Origin: Pedobacter arcticus A12
Lineage (GTDB): Bacteria > Bacteroidota > Bacteroidia > Sphingobacteriales > Sphingobacteriaceae
Assembly (NCBI RefSeq): GCF_000302595.1
Contig: NZ_JH947125.1
Span: 580,299 to 644,298, forward strand
Length of the DNA: 64,000 bases
Direction: 5' to 3'
A program made the position numbers and the translations under genes. Every line of letters begins with the position of its first letter. Position 1 is the first letter of the stretch. Shown here piece by piece: positions 26,832-34,810 of the stretch. The notes under the pieces are model-generated. The model had not been told where the DNA came from. It did no database searches and worked only from the letters and a program-made list of their open reading frames with translations.

Positions 26832-27286
26832 TTTGGGCTTGGTTGTTCCATAAAGTATTGGCATTGCCATGCTTGTGTTTTTTTTGATTGTGGATTGTTT
26901 GCAACGTCCCAAGTTGGATAAACCCGAATACCTCTTTTACCACCAAAACCGTTTATGGCTATAATTTTCTTTTCGACTAATACCGATTTAGGGAATACGA
27001 AAGCTCCAAATCTTTTTTCGGTTTCGCAGGCGATGATGAAATAGTCGAAATTGTCTTTTTCATCGAAAGGTTGCGTAATCCCTTCAGCATTTCTTTTCCA
27101 GATTGCTACAAATTGACCAACTTTTTTAGGGGTAATTTTCGAAGTTCTAAATTCTATTGTTTGTTCTTTGATTTTAAAACAGCAGGCACTGTATTCTTTA
27201 CTCTCGTTATTAACCTTAAGCCCCGAAAAATCTACGTCGATAAAAATCGAATTTTTTAGCTTTTCTAGCACATTTGGCTTAGGCAT
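26819..27286 (-). CDS. MepB family protein
   Basis: The protein has about 155 residues from ATG 27286 (MPKPNVLEKL). Its sequence (YSACCFKIKEQTIEFRTSKITPKKVGQFVAIW and FPKSVLVEKKII) matches the MepB family as I recall it. The family is named after a gene in the Staphylococcus mepRAB multidrug-efflux locus, but its function is unknown. No membrane segment was seen. Its end overlaps the M28 gene by 13 bases on the other strand, and it follows the ABC1-kinase gene by 21 bases. Confidence 0.75.
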   Translation of the reverse strand: MPKPNVLEKLKNSIFIDVDFSGLKVNNESKEYSACCFKIKEQTIEFRTSKITPKKVGQFVAIWKRNAEGITQPFDEKDNFDYFIIACETEKRFGAFVFPKSVLVEKKIIAINGFGGKRGIRVYPTWDVANNPQSKKTQAWQCQYFMEQPSPNYFR

Positions 27287-27307
27287 TTTCAATGATTATT
27301 TTCATGT

Positions 27308-28618
27308 TTAAAAACTGCTTTTTATATGCGGTTTATAGGTGTCCGTTTTTACTGTAGCACCCAATTCATGCAAAATGTTATATAACCCAAAGTTAGTACG
27401 ATTAACGTAAATAAAATGTTTAACGCCACGGGCTTGCTTAAACTCTGGCATTCTGGCTATTTTTTCTCCAAATGAATAAAGACCTTCAAAAAATTCCGGT
27501 TTGCTAAAATCAAACTCACCTTTAATATAAGGTTGTGCAAATAAAGTAATCATTTCCTTGTAAGTTTGGTGGTAAAATTCAATCTGCGCCTCATTATCCT
27601 TCGGTAAAATCATTTCCAACGCCCTAAAAGCTTTGATTGTTTCTTCTTTATCGTTCATCAAATCTGTTGACGTGGTGGAGAAAAAAGGATAATAAAAGCT
27701 GTCTGGTAATTCTTTAATGCATCCAAAATCAATAATTCCCAGTTTGCCTTCAGGAGTTATTAGAAAGTTACCTGGGTGTGGATCAGCGTGTACCGCCCGA
27801 AGTTCATGTTGTTGGAAATTGTAAAAATCCCACAAGGCTTGTCCAATGGTATTTCGGGTTTCTTGAGAAGGATTTGTAGCTAAAAATTCTTTTAAATGTA
27901 AGCCATTTAACCAGCTCATGGTAATTACACGAGGACCAGAAAGCTCTTTATAATAAGTTGGGAAAACCAAATTTGGAATGTTGGCGCAAGCTGCAGATAT
28001 TTTAAGAGAATTTTCTACTTCTAGTTCGTAGTCGGTTTCTTCTACCAAACGTTCTTCTACTTCTTTCATGTAAACTTCCAATTCCTTTTCGCTCATGCCA
28101 AGCAATCTAAATGCAAAAGGTTTCACCATTTTTAAATCAGAAGATATAGAATCGCCTACGCCTGGATACTGGATTTTTACCGCTAGTTTTTCGCCATTTA
28201 ATTCGGCTTTATGTACCTGTCCAATTGATGCGGCGTTGGTAGATTGTAGATCAAATTTGTCGAAAATTTTATCTGGTGTTTTTCCAAAGTTTTTTCTGAA
28301 CGTTTGCATAATAAGCGGTCCGCTTAAAGGCGGAGCATTATATTGCGACATGGAAAATTTATCGACATAAGCTTTTGGCAAAATGTTTTTGTCCATGCTC
28401 AGCATTTGTGCAACTTTTAAAGCACTGCCTTTCAACTCGCTTAACGAACTATAAATATCTGTTGCATTATCTTCATTCAACTCATCTCTGCTCAGCTCTG
28501 GATTGAATATTTTTTTCGAATAATGTTTGATGTAGTTTCCGCCGATTTTAAAACCTGTACCCACAAACTTTGCAGAACGGGCTACTTTACTTGCTGGAAT
28601 ACTGTTTTGTTCTTTCAT
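27308..28618 (-). CDS. ABC1/UbiB-family atypical kinase
   Basis: The protein has about 436 residues from ATG 28618 (MKEQNSIPASKV). The atypical kinase motifs of COQ8/UbiB are present: NAASIGQVHKAEL (Ala-rich loop), AVKIQYPG (ATP-binding Lys), HADPHPGNFLI and GIIDFG. The hallmark KxGQ reads KVAQ in ALKVAQMLS. The family supports isoprenoid-quinone or other lipid metabolism through ATPase activity. The C-terminus lacks obvious membrane helices. A TetR-like gene lies upstream on the same strand. Confidence 0.87.
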   Translation of the reverse strand: MKEQNSIPASKVARSAKFVGTGFKIGGNYIKHYSKKIFNPELSRDELNEDNATDIYSSLSELKGSALKVAQMLSMDKNILPKAYVDKFSMSQYNAPPLSGPLIMQTFRKNFGKTPDKIFDKFDLQSTNAASIGQVHKAELNGEKLAVKIQYPGVGDSISSDLKMVKPFAFRLLGMSEKELEVYMKEVEERLVEETDYELEVENSLKISAACANIPNLVFPTYYKELSGPRVITMSWLNGLHLKEFLATNPSQETRNTIGQALWDFYNFQQHELRAVHADPHPGNFLITPEGKLGIIDFGCIKELPDSFYYPFFSTTSTDLMNDKEETIKAFRALEMILPKDNEAQIEFYHQTYKEMITLFAQPYIKGEFDFSKPEFFEGLYSFGEKIARMPEFKQARGVKHFIYVNRTNFGLYNILHELGATVKTDTYKPHIKSSF

Positions 28619-28621
28619 GTT

Positions 28622-28660
28622 TGTTAAAGTAAAAAGTAGAAAGTAAAAAGTCAAAAGACC
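28622..28660. repeat. Degenerate AAAGTA/AAAGTC microrepeat
   Basis: Units such as AAAAAGTAG, AAAGTAAAAAGTC and AAAAG follow each other before the kinase gene. A similar run is found at 62234-62268. Confidence 0.5.
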
Positions 28661-28805
28661 TTTACGATGATGAATTTCGAGATGTAAATTGGTGTTGGGT
28701 ATGGATATGTAGAGTCAAAAACTCAGAATAAGGAACCAGATAACGAATCAGTTTTTTCCATTATATAAGTGTCTTGATTCTTGCTACTTAATTCTTGCTT
28801 CTCAA

Positions 28806-29453
28806 CTAAAACCCCATTTTAAATCCTGCGTTCTGCGCTAAAAACTTGCCATAATCCAATAAATTATCAATCGGACTGCGTTGAAATAAGTCGAAAGTAA
28901 CGTTAATTCCTTTTTCTATCGCTTCATCTGTTTTTTCAAATCCGGCGGAGTAATCTTTAAGCCAAAAGTTTAACAGAAAAGCCAATTGTAACCACAAAGC
29001 ATCTTTATACCTGTCGCTCACAAATTTTCGCTCGTTTATTTCGCCACTTTCTAAGCCTTCGCTGATGAGTTCTTTGCTGAATTCTTCAAAAATCTCTTTG
29101 CTTTGTTTTAGCTGAGCTGGCGTTTTTAATCCTTTTTTGAAATTATCCATACTGTAATTCACAAAGCTTCTTTTGCTTTTTAAGAGTTCGAAAAAAGTGT
29201 AATAAAAAGATAAGGCCTTCTCTCTAACGCTATACGTACCCCAAATTTCTTGCGTTTTAACTTCGCTAATGGTGGTGATAAACAAGCTCGACCAAACTTC
29301 GGCGTCAATTGCATCAAAAGAACCAAAGTATTTATAAAATTCTTCTTCGGGGAATTTGTTTTTTTTGGCAAATGTAAAAACCGAATTAGGTTTTTTGCCT
29401 TCGCTTAAAACGTAATCAATATAAGCGCTTTGTATTTTTTCTTTTGTAGCCAT
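28806..29453 (-). CDS. TetR-like transcriptional regulator
   Basis: The 215-residue protein has an N-terminal region resembling a TetR helix-turn-helix (SVFTFAKKNKFPEEEFYKYFGSFDAIDAEVW) and an all-helical C-terminal ligand domain. The N-terminus lacks the most conserved TetR residues, so DNA binding is inferred. It lies 187 bases upstream of the ABC1-kinase gene on the same strand and may control that gene. Confidence 0.72.
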   Translation of the reverse strand: MATKEKIQSAYIDYVLSEGKKPNSVFTFAKKNKFPEEEFYKYFGSFDAIDAEVWSSLFITTISEVKTQEIWGTYSVREKALSFYYTFFELLKSKRSFVNYSMDNFKKGLKTPAQLKQSKEIFEEFSKELISEGLESGEINERKFVSDRYKDALWLQLAFLLNFWLKDYSAGFEKTDEAIEKGINVTFDLFQRSPIDNLLDYGKFLAQNAGFKMGF

Positions 29454-29470
29454 TTTTACGAGAGTTTTTT

Positions 29471-29568
29471 GCGTTAGGGAGTGCAGTGGAAATCCTTTTC
29501 TTCAATTCTGAGCTTTAGGCGAAGAATAGTAGAAAAGATTGCAACGTAAAGCCCGCCAGAACGCCCTA
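29471..29568. repeat. Intergenic structured repeat, copy 2
   Basis: It shares GCGTTAGGGA.TGCAGTGG at the left and CAACGTAAAGCCCG..AACGCCC at the right with 5359-5490, but the middle differs. Here AATC-C-TTTTCT (29491-29501) pairs with AGAAAAGATT (29531-29540). A single bulged C falls near the outer end of the 5' arm, as in copy 1. The element lies between the TetR-like and SDR genes. Confidence 0.75.
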
Positions 29569-29663
29569 ATTATTAATTACTAATCTTCCTTTATTAACGC
29601 TTAAAAAGCAAGTATGTTTTTAGAAAATAATATCTTATTTCGGTCAAAAAAGAGATGACGTCT

Positions 29664-30362
29664 TTATAAATTCCTAACCGATGACATTCCCCCGTCGATT
29701 CCTAAAATCTGTCCCGTTATCCATGAGCTATTTTCCGAAAGCAGAAAAAATGCAGCATCCGCCAGTTCGTTAGGATTGCCAATTCTGCCTAAAGGATGTC
29801 GCTTATCTGATGCTTCCTTTTTCTCAGGCGTGGAAATTAGGTTGTGAGCTAAAGGCGTATCTGTTAAAGAAGGTGCGAGCGTATTTACCCTAATTTTGCT
29901 GGAAGCAAACTCGGCAGCCAAAGATTTTGTTAAGCCCTCGATGGCGCCTTTTGATGCAGCAATGCTGGAGTGGAAATTCATCCCGGTTTGTACGGCAACC
30001 GTACTGAACATCAAAATTGAAGCGGTTTCTGATTTTTTAAGCGCCAGCAAACAAGTTTGAATTGTTTTTACCGCTCCTAAAACGTTCACATTAAAGTCGG
30101 CCAAGAAATCAGCTTCGGTTAAACGGGTAAAAGGCTTTAAATTTATTGTTCCAGGGCAATATGCCAAACCATCCAAAACATCCGGAATCTGTGATTTTAA
30201 TTGATTTTCATCGGCAGTAACATCTAGCTCAATGTAATTCACACTCGCTGGAATTTCACCTTTCTGCCTAGAGGCCGACCATACCTGATGTCCAGCTTCT
30301 GCCAATTTTTTAACTAGTGCCAATCCAATTCCCGAGCTTCCGCCGATTACCAAATAGTTCAT
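29664..30362 (-). CDS. Short-chain dehydrogenase-like protein without catalytic Tyr
   Basis: The 232-residue Rossmann protein has GGSSGIGLALV at the N-terminus, LAYCPGTI, and the active-site stretch FHSSIAASKGAIEG. The normal YxxxK reads IxxxK here, so the proton-donating Tyr is missing while Lys remains. APSLTDTPLA and GQILGIDGGMS are typical of SDRs. It starts one base after folE and ends the pterin operon, so a role in pterin reduction is likely but unproven. A pteridine-binding non-enzyme is also possible. Confidence 0.8.
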   Translation of the reverse strand: MNYLVIGGSSGIGLALVKKLAEAGHQVWSASRQKGEIPASVNYIELDVTADENQLKSQIPDVLDGLAYCPGTINLKPFTRLTEADFLADFNVNVLGAVKTIQTCLLALKKSETASILMFSTVAVQTGMNFHSSIAASKGAIEGLTKSLAAEFASSKIRVNTLAPSLTDTPLAHNLISTPEKKEASDKRHPLGRIGNPNELADAAFFLLSENSSWITGQILGIDGGMSSVRNL

Positions 30363-30363
30363 A

Positions 30364-31062
30364 CTAACCGATGTATTTTAAAAATTCGTTTCTTGTGGCG
30401 TCTTCCAAAAACTTACCCGAATATTCGGCCGTTACGGTTGAACTTGTGGTGTCTTTAATGCCACGGGATGATACACATAAATGAGAAGCCTCAATTACCA
30501 CAGCCACATCCTCGGTATTTAAAGCTTTTTTTATTTCATTAGCAATCTGTATGTTCAAACGTTCTTGAACTTGCGGACGTTGTGAGTAATACTGCACAAT
30601 TCTATTCAGTTTTGATAAGCCAATAACTGTTCCGTTGCTGATATAGGCCACATGTGCTTTGCCAATAATGGGGACAAAATGATGTTCGCAATTGCTAAAA
30701 AGCGTGATGTCTTTTTCAACCAGCATTTGGTTGTATTTATATTTATTTTCGAAAAGCTTTACATCAGGTTTGTTTTTAGGATTTAACCCTCTAAAAATTT
30801 CTTTGATGTACATTTTTGCAACCCGTTTAGGTGTTCCTTTTAAGCTGTCATCGGTTAAATCTAAACCCATGATGTCCATAATACTTCTAAAATGAGATTC
30901 AATTTTTGCGATTTTCTCGTCATCACTTAAATCAAAAGCATCTTTGCGCATAGGCGTGTCATACGATGTGCCCACATGGTCATCGCCCATTACATCAATC
31001 AGTATGTCTTCTTCAGAGAAGTTACTAAGCTGGATATTCGACATAGTTTCGTTCAGTTTCAT
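30364..31062 (-). CDS. folE: GTP cyclohydrolase I
   Basis: The 232-residue protein converts GTP to 7,8-dihydroneopterin triphosphate. The zinc ligands are visible in FSNCEHHFVPI and HLCVSSRGI, and the catalytic HVAYI and QERLNIQIA segments are normal. The start is either ATG 31062 or ATG 31044 (MSNIQL). Both overlap the end of the upstream PTPS gene, by 38 or 20 bases, which indicates translational coupling. Confidence 0.95.
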   Translation of the reverse strand: MKLNETMSNIQLSNFSEEDILIDVMGDDHVGTSYDTPMRKDAFDLSDDEKIAKIESHFRSIMDIMGLDLTDDSLKGTPKRVAKMYIKEIFRGLNPKNKPDVKLFENKYKYNQMLVEKDITLFSNCEHHFVPIIGKAHVAYISNGTVIGLSKLNRIVQYYSQRPQVQERLNIQIANEIKKALNTEDVAVVIEASHLCVSSRGIKDTTSSTVTAEYSGKFLEDATRNEFLKYIG

Positions 31063-31438
31063 ATAATATTACTTTTAGGTCTAAATCTGTTGCAATGTGC
31101 GGCCTAATTAAATCATAAATAATCATTGCAATGTTTTCTGCCGTAGGGTTTAAATTCTTAAATTCTTGTGTGTCTAAATTTAAATTTCGATGATCAAACT
31201 TGTCAATTACATGTTCTTTCAACAGATCTGATAATAATTTCATATCAAACAAGTAACCCGACTCTTCATCTACATAACCAGTAACTTTTAAAATTAAATC
31301 GTAGTTATGACCATGATAGCTTGGGTTGTTGCATTTGCCAAAAAAGGCTTTGTTTTTTTCTTCGCTCCAATTTGGATTGTTTAACCGGTGTGCCGCATTA
31401 AAATGCTCTTTTCTAAAAACAGATATTTTTTGTTTCAT
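31025..31438 (-). CDS. 6-pyruvoyl-tetrahydropterin synthase-type protein
   Basis: The 137-residue protein of the PTPS/QueD family has zinc His residues in HFNAAH and HGHNY. The catalytic Cys is in GKCNNPSYHGH, spaced C-x5-HGH as in animal PTPS; E. coli QueD has C-x3-HGH. DHRNLNLD and YETERNYVEY also look animal-like. It probably converts dihydroneopterin triphosphate to 6-pyruvoyl-tetrahydropterin; a queuosine role is the alternative. It overlaps folE. Confidence 0.88.
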   Translation of the reverse strand: MKQKISVFRKEHFNAAHRLNNPNWSEEKNKAFFGKCNNPSYHGHNYDLILKVTGYVDEESGYLFDMKLLSDLLKEHVIDKFDHRNLNLDTQEFKNLNPTAENIAMIIYDLIRPHIATDLDLKVILYETERNYVEYPA

Positions 31439-31529
31439 TGCTATGTCAACTTAAAATGTGATCTTTTTGTTTTAAAAATTAGCGATAATTATTTTAACTA
31501 ACGACATTAATTGTTTGCAGGTTTTCCTT

Positions 31530-31817
31530 TTATCGTTTAGATATTTTGTTTAAAGTGATTTGCCTTTGTTCTTTACACTTGAATCCCAACATTTCCGGAT
31601 TTCGTTTTTTTACATGTTTATGAGAAATCCGCTGTGCTCTTTCACGCCATAGCTTAAAACTTTTTAGTTTGAGTTGACGACGCATAAGGTTTATCACGTC
31701 TTTTTCTGTTAAACCAAACTGAATTTCAATGGCTTCAAACGGAGTGCGATCTTCCCATGCCATTTCAATTACACGGTCTGTATCTAATTCATTTAATATA
31801 ATCTTCTGTGTTTTCAC
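31530..31817 (-). CDS. TIGR03643/DUF2805 family small protein
   Basis: The 95-residue basic protein contains IEMAWEDRTPFEAIEIQFGL and EKDVINLMRRQLKLKSFKLWRERA, which match the family I recall as TIGR03643. It looks like a helix-turn-helix (FGLTEKDVINLMRRQL), but its function is unknown. The start is GTG 31817 with GGGG upstream. It lies 91 bases before the PTPS gene on the same strand. Confidence 0.75.
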   Translation of the reverse strand: MKTQKIILNELDTDRVIEMAWEDRTPFEAIEIQFGLTEKDVINLMRRQLKLKSFKLWRERAQRISHKHVKKRNPEMLGFKCKEQRQITLNKISKR

Positions 31818-31924
31818 CCCTATAAAACATTGAAATATAAAACTTGTTTTAAAAAACAGCAGATGTTAATTAACAGCTTGTTGATGTTTGCTATCTTGGT
31901 ATTTTTAATGGTAAATTTTTGGTG

Positions 31925-33268
31925 ATGGAATTGAGTTTAGTGGTAATTGCAGTGTTGATTTTGTTGTTAGCAGTTTTAGTTTTTCTAAAAAAGCCGAAGG
32001 CGAATGCTGACTTTAGTTTAACGGATTATCAGAACCTTAAAACAGATCTTGCCGTGGCGCAACAGCAGATTTTGAGCGCTAAACAAGATAAACAAGAGCT
32101 TGAAAATAGTTTGCACTTAAGGATAAACAAGCTAGAAATTGAAAAAACCAGTTTGCTAGAGCAAGTGTCTTTTGAAAAACAGGAATTGGTTAAACTCCAA
32201 GAATCTATAAAAGCACAGCAAGAGCGTTTTGATTTGCAAAAAGAGTTTATTGCAGAAACCCAGCTTAAGTTTTCAAAAGATTTTGAACTGATGGCAAACG
32301 AAATATTAAAGCAGAAATCTGCTGAATTTACGGAGGTTAACCGCACAAATTTAGATTTACTTTTAAATCCACTAAAAGAAAATATCAAAGCTTTTGAAGA
32401 CAAAGTGGAGAAAGTTTATAAATCAGAATCTGATGAACGCAATGTTTTGAAAGGTGAAATCACAAAAATGATGGAGCTGAACAAGCAGATTAGTGATGAA
32501 GCCAATAACCTCACAAAAGCACTGAAGGGAGATAACAAAAAACAAGGAAATTGGGGCGAAATGGTTTTGGATAAACTGATGGAACGTTCTGGTTTGCTGG
32601 AAGACATAAATTACAGCAAGCAAGGAAGTTATACGGCAGAGGATGGCAGTAGGCTATTGCCAGATGTGGTTGTTAACTTGCCTGATGAAAAGCATATCGT
32701 TATAGATTCAAAAGTTTCGTTAGTGGCTTATGAGCGCCTGGTGAATTCTGAAACTGATGAAGAACGTAATCTTTTTGTGAAGCAACACGTTGCTGGAATA
32801 AAAGCACATATAAATGGTTTGGGTGCTAAAAATTACCATGATTTGTATCAGATTAATTCGCCAGAATTCGTTTTGCTTTTTGTACCGATTGAGTCTTCCT
32901 TTGCGATAGCAGTGCAATACGATCAGGAATTGTTTGATTTTGCCTGGAATAAGCGGGTTGTAATTGTAACGCCATCAACTTTATTGGCAACTTTAAAAAC
33001 GGTAGCTTCTATTTGGAAACAAGAACAGCAGACCCGAAATGCGATAGATATTGCTACAAAAGCTGGTCAGTTGTATGATAAGTTTGTTGGTTTTGTAAGC
33101 GATTTACAAAAAGTTGGGGATCATCTAGATAGATCACAAAAAGTATATCAAGATGCGATGGGCAAACTGAGCGTTGGCAATGGAAATCTAGTCGGTAGGG
33201 TTGAGAATCTAAAGAAATTAGGTGCAAAAACCACTAAAAGTATTGATGAGAAATTGTTGGAAGAGTAG
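31925..33268 (+). CDS. rmuC: RmuC-family DNA recombination protein
   Basis: The protein has about 447 residues from ATG 31925. One N-terminal membrane segment (LVVIAVLILLLAVLVFL) is followed by a long coiled coil (about 30-200) and the RmuC nuclease-like domain (GNWGEMVLDKLMERSGL, LPDVVVNLPDEKHIVIDSK, FVPIESSFAIA). RmuC limits inversions at short repeats; the domain is related to restriction-enzyme folds. Possible promoter: CTTG at 31877 and TATTTTTA at 31900, 19 bp apart. It converges on murF with one base between the stops. Confidence 0.93.
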   Translation: MELSLVVIAVLILLLAVLVFLKKPKANADFSLTDYQNLKTDLAVAQQQILSAKQDKQELENSLHLRINKLEIEKTSLLEQVSFEKQELVKLQESIKAQQERFDLQKEFIAETQLKFSKDFELMANEILKQKSAEFTEVNRTNLDLLLNPLKENIKAFEDKVEKVYKSESDERNVLKGEITKMMELNKQISDEANNLTKALKGDNKKQGNWGEMVLDKLMERSGLLEDINYSKQGSYTAEDGSRLLPDVVVNLPDEKHIVIDSKVSLVAYERLVNSETDEERNLFVKQHVAGIKAHINGLGAKNYHDLYQINSPEFVLLFVPIESSFAIAVQYDQELFDFAWNKRVVIVTPSTLLATLKTVASIWKQEQQTRNAIDIATKAGQLYDKFVGFVSDLQKVGDHLDRSQKVYQDAMGKLSVGNGNLVGRVENLKKLGAKTTKSIDEKLLEE

Positions 33269-33269
33269 C

Positions 33270-34568
33270 TTACAGTAGCTCCATCAGCGTTTCTAATTTC
33301 ATGCCACGGCTACCTTTTACCAATACCAAAGCGCCACTTATTGGATTTTGTTTTAGGTATTCTGTAGCTTCTGGGGTAGTTTTAAAAAACACTGTGTTCC
33401 CGTTTGGACTTTGCTTCTTAAATGTTTCTCCAATTAAAATAACTTGGTAAAAATTATAAGAAATTGCTGTTTGTAACACGCTTAAATGTTCTGCGTCAGC
33501 AGTTTCTCCAATTTCAAACATATCGCCTAAAATCAATACTTTTTTATCAGCTTTTAGTTTACTAATGTTCTCAATAGCTAAAACCATACTGCTTGGATTG
33601 GCATTGTAATAGTCGCCGATAACCGTATTTTTGGAGGTTGTTGTGATTTGGGAACGGTTATTTTTTGGAGCATAATTTGAAACACCTTTGTTGATTTGGG
33701 TTGCCGTTAATCCAAATTCTAAACCAATTGCAACCGCTGCCAAAATATTCTCGAAGTTGTAGGTGCCCGTTAATTGCGAGAGCACTTCATGAGTTTCGTT
33801 ATTTGCAGTCCATTTAATCCGTAAACAGGGATTGTTATCAATTAATTCTCCTTTAATTTTACTGATATTTCCAGTTCCATAGGTAACTGTTTTTTGGAAA
33901 CTTCTTTTGCTGGCCATTTCCGTCAAAGCCGAACTATCTTCGTTGATGAAAACAGTTCCGTCACGAGCTTGGAGGAAATCATATAATTCTCCTTTACCTT
34001 TTTTTACACCTTCAATCCCGCCAAAACCTTCTAAGTGCGCTTTACCAATGTTTGTTATCAGTCCAAAATCGGGCTGACAAATCTGCGAAAGCATTTCAAT
34101 TTCTTTTTGATGGTTGGCACCCATCTCTATGATAGCCAATTGAATGTCATTGTCAATCTCTAACACACTTAAAGGAACACCAATGTGATTGTTTAAATTT
34201 CCTTTGGTGGCGGATGTTTTGAATGTTTCACTCAGAACGCTATTTATTAATTCTTTGGTGGTCGTTTTTCCGTTGCTTCCGGTTAAACCAATAAAAGGGA
34301 TTTTTAATTGCTGTCTGTGATGTTTCGCCAGATTTTGTAGCGTATTTAAAGTGGCTTCAACTAAGATAAACTGGTGACTCGTTTTATAGCTTGCATCATC
34401 AATTACTGCGAAAGCAGCGCCTTTTCCCAAAGCTTCAGAAGCGAACTCATTTGCATCAAAATTATCGCCCTTCAACGCAAAGAATAAACAGCCTGCAGTT
34501 ATGTTTCTGGTATCGGTACAAACTTTTGGGTGTGCTAAATAAAGACTGTATAATTCTGAGATGCTCAT
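33270..34568 (-). CDS. murF: UDP-MurNAc-tripeptide--D-alanyl-D-alanine ligase
   Basis: The 432-residue Mur ligase has ATP-loop GLTGSNGKTTTKELI, the NHIGVPLS region, EMGANHQKEIEML and DYYNANPSSM, all typical of MurF. It adds D-Ala-D-Ala to the peptidoglycan precursor in the cytoplasm. Length is normal. It stands away from the main dcw cluster. Confidence 0.95.
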   Translation of the reverse strand: MSISELYSLYLAHPKVCTDTRNITAGCLFFALKGDNFDANEFASEALGKGAAFAVIDDASYKTSHQFILVEATLNTLQNLAKHHRQQLKIPFIGLTGSNGKTTTKELINSVLSETFKTSATKGNLNNHIGVPLSVLEIDNDIQLAIIEMGANHQKEIEMLSQICQPDFGLITNIGKAHLEGFGGIEGVKKGKGELYDFLQARDGTVFINEDSSALTEMASKRSFQKTVTYGTGNISKIKGELIDNNPCLRIKWTANNETHEVLSQLTGTYNFENILAAVAIGLEFGLTATQINKGVSNYAPKNNRSQITTTSKNTVIGDYYNANPSSMVLAIENISKLKADKKVLILGDMFEIGETADAEHLSVLQTAISYNFYQVILIGETFKKQSPNGNTVFFKTTPEATEYLKQNPISGALVLVKGSRGMKLETLMELL

Positions 34569-34619
34569 AAACTTATTTAAAAACGTAAAGTTAAACTGAT
34601 TTATTTGTTTTTAACACAG

Positions 34620-34760
34620 AGCAAAGAGTTTTTTCACTGGGATTCACAGAGGGCTTGGATGGTTGGTTTTAACCACGGAGGTCTCAGAGGTCACAGAGTT
34701 TGAATGCTTTATTGTTTTTATTGGCTTCCAGCTCTGTGCTCTCCGTGTTCTCTGCGATTA
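34620..34760. repeat. CACAGAG / CTCTGTG inverted dispersed repeat
   Basis: ACCACGGAGGTCTCAGAGG and TCACAGAG on the left mirror CAGCTCTGTG and CTCCGTGTTCTCTGCG on the right, giving an imperfect hairpin with an AT-rich loop. The CAGCTCTGTG word also occurs at 13232-13241. It fills the spacer between murF and the GNAT-nitrilase gene. Confidence 0.6.
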
Positions 34761-34810
34761 AAATTATTTATGCAAATCAAAAAAATAATTACATTCAAAA
34801 ATTTCTGGCA

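Noticed and set aside
29471-29568. Transcription terminator of the SDR gene
   Set aside because: The SDR gene is transcribed leftwards and ends at 29664, so the position is possible. There is no T-run, and the match to the copy at 5359, which precedes a gene start, argues for a repeat element.
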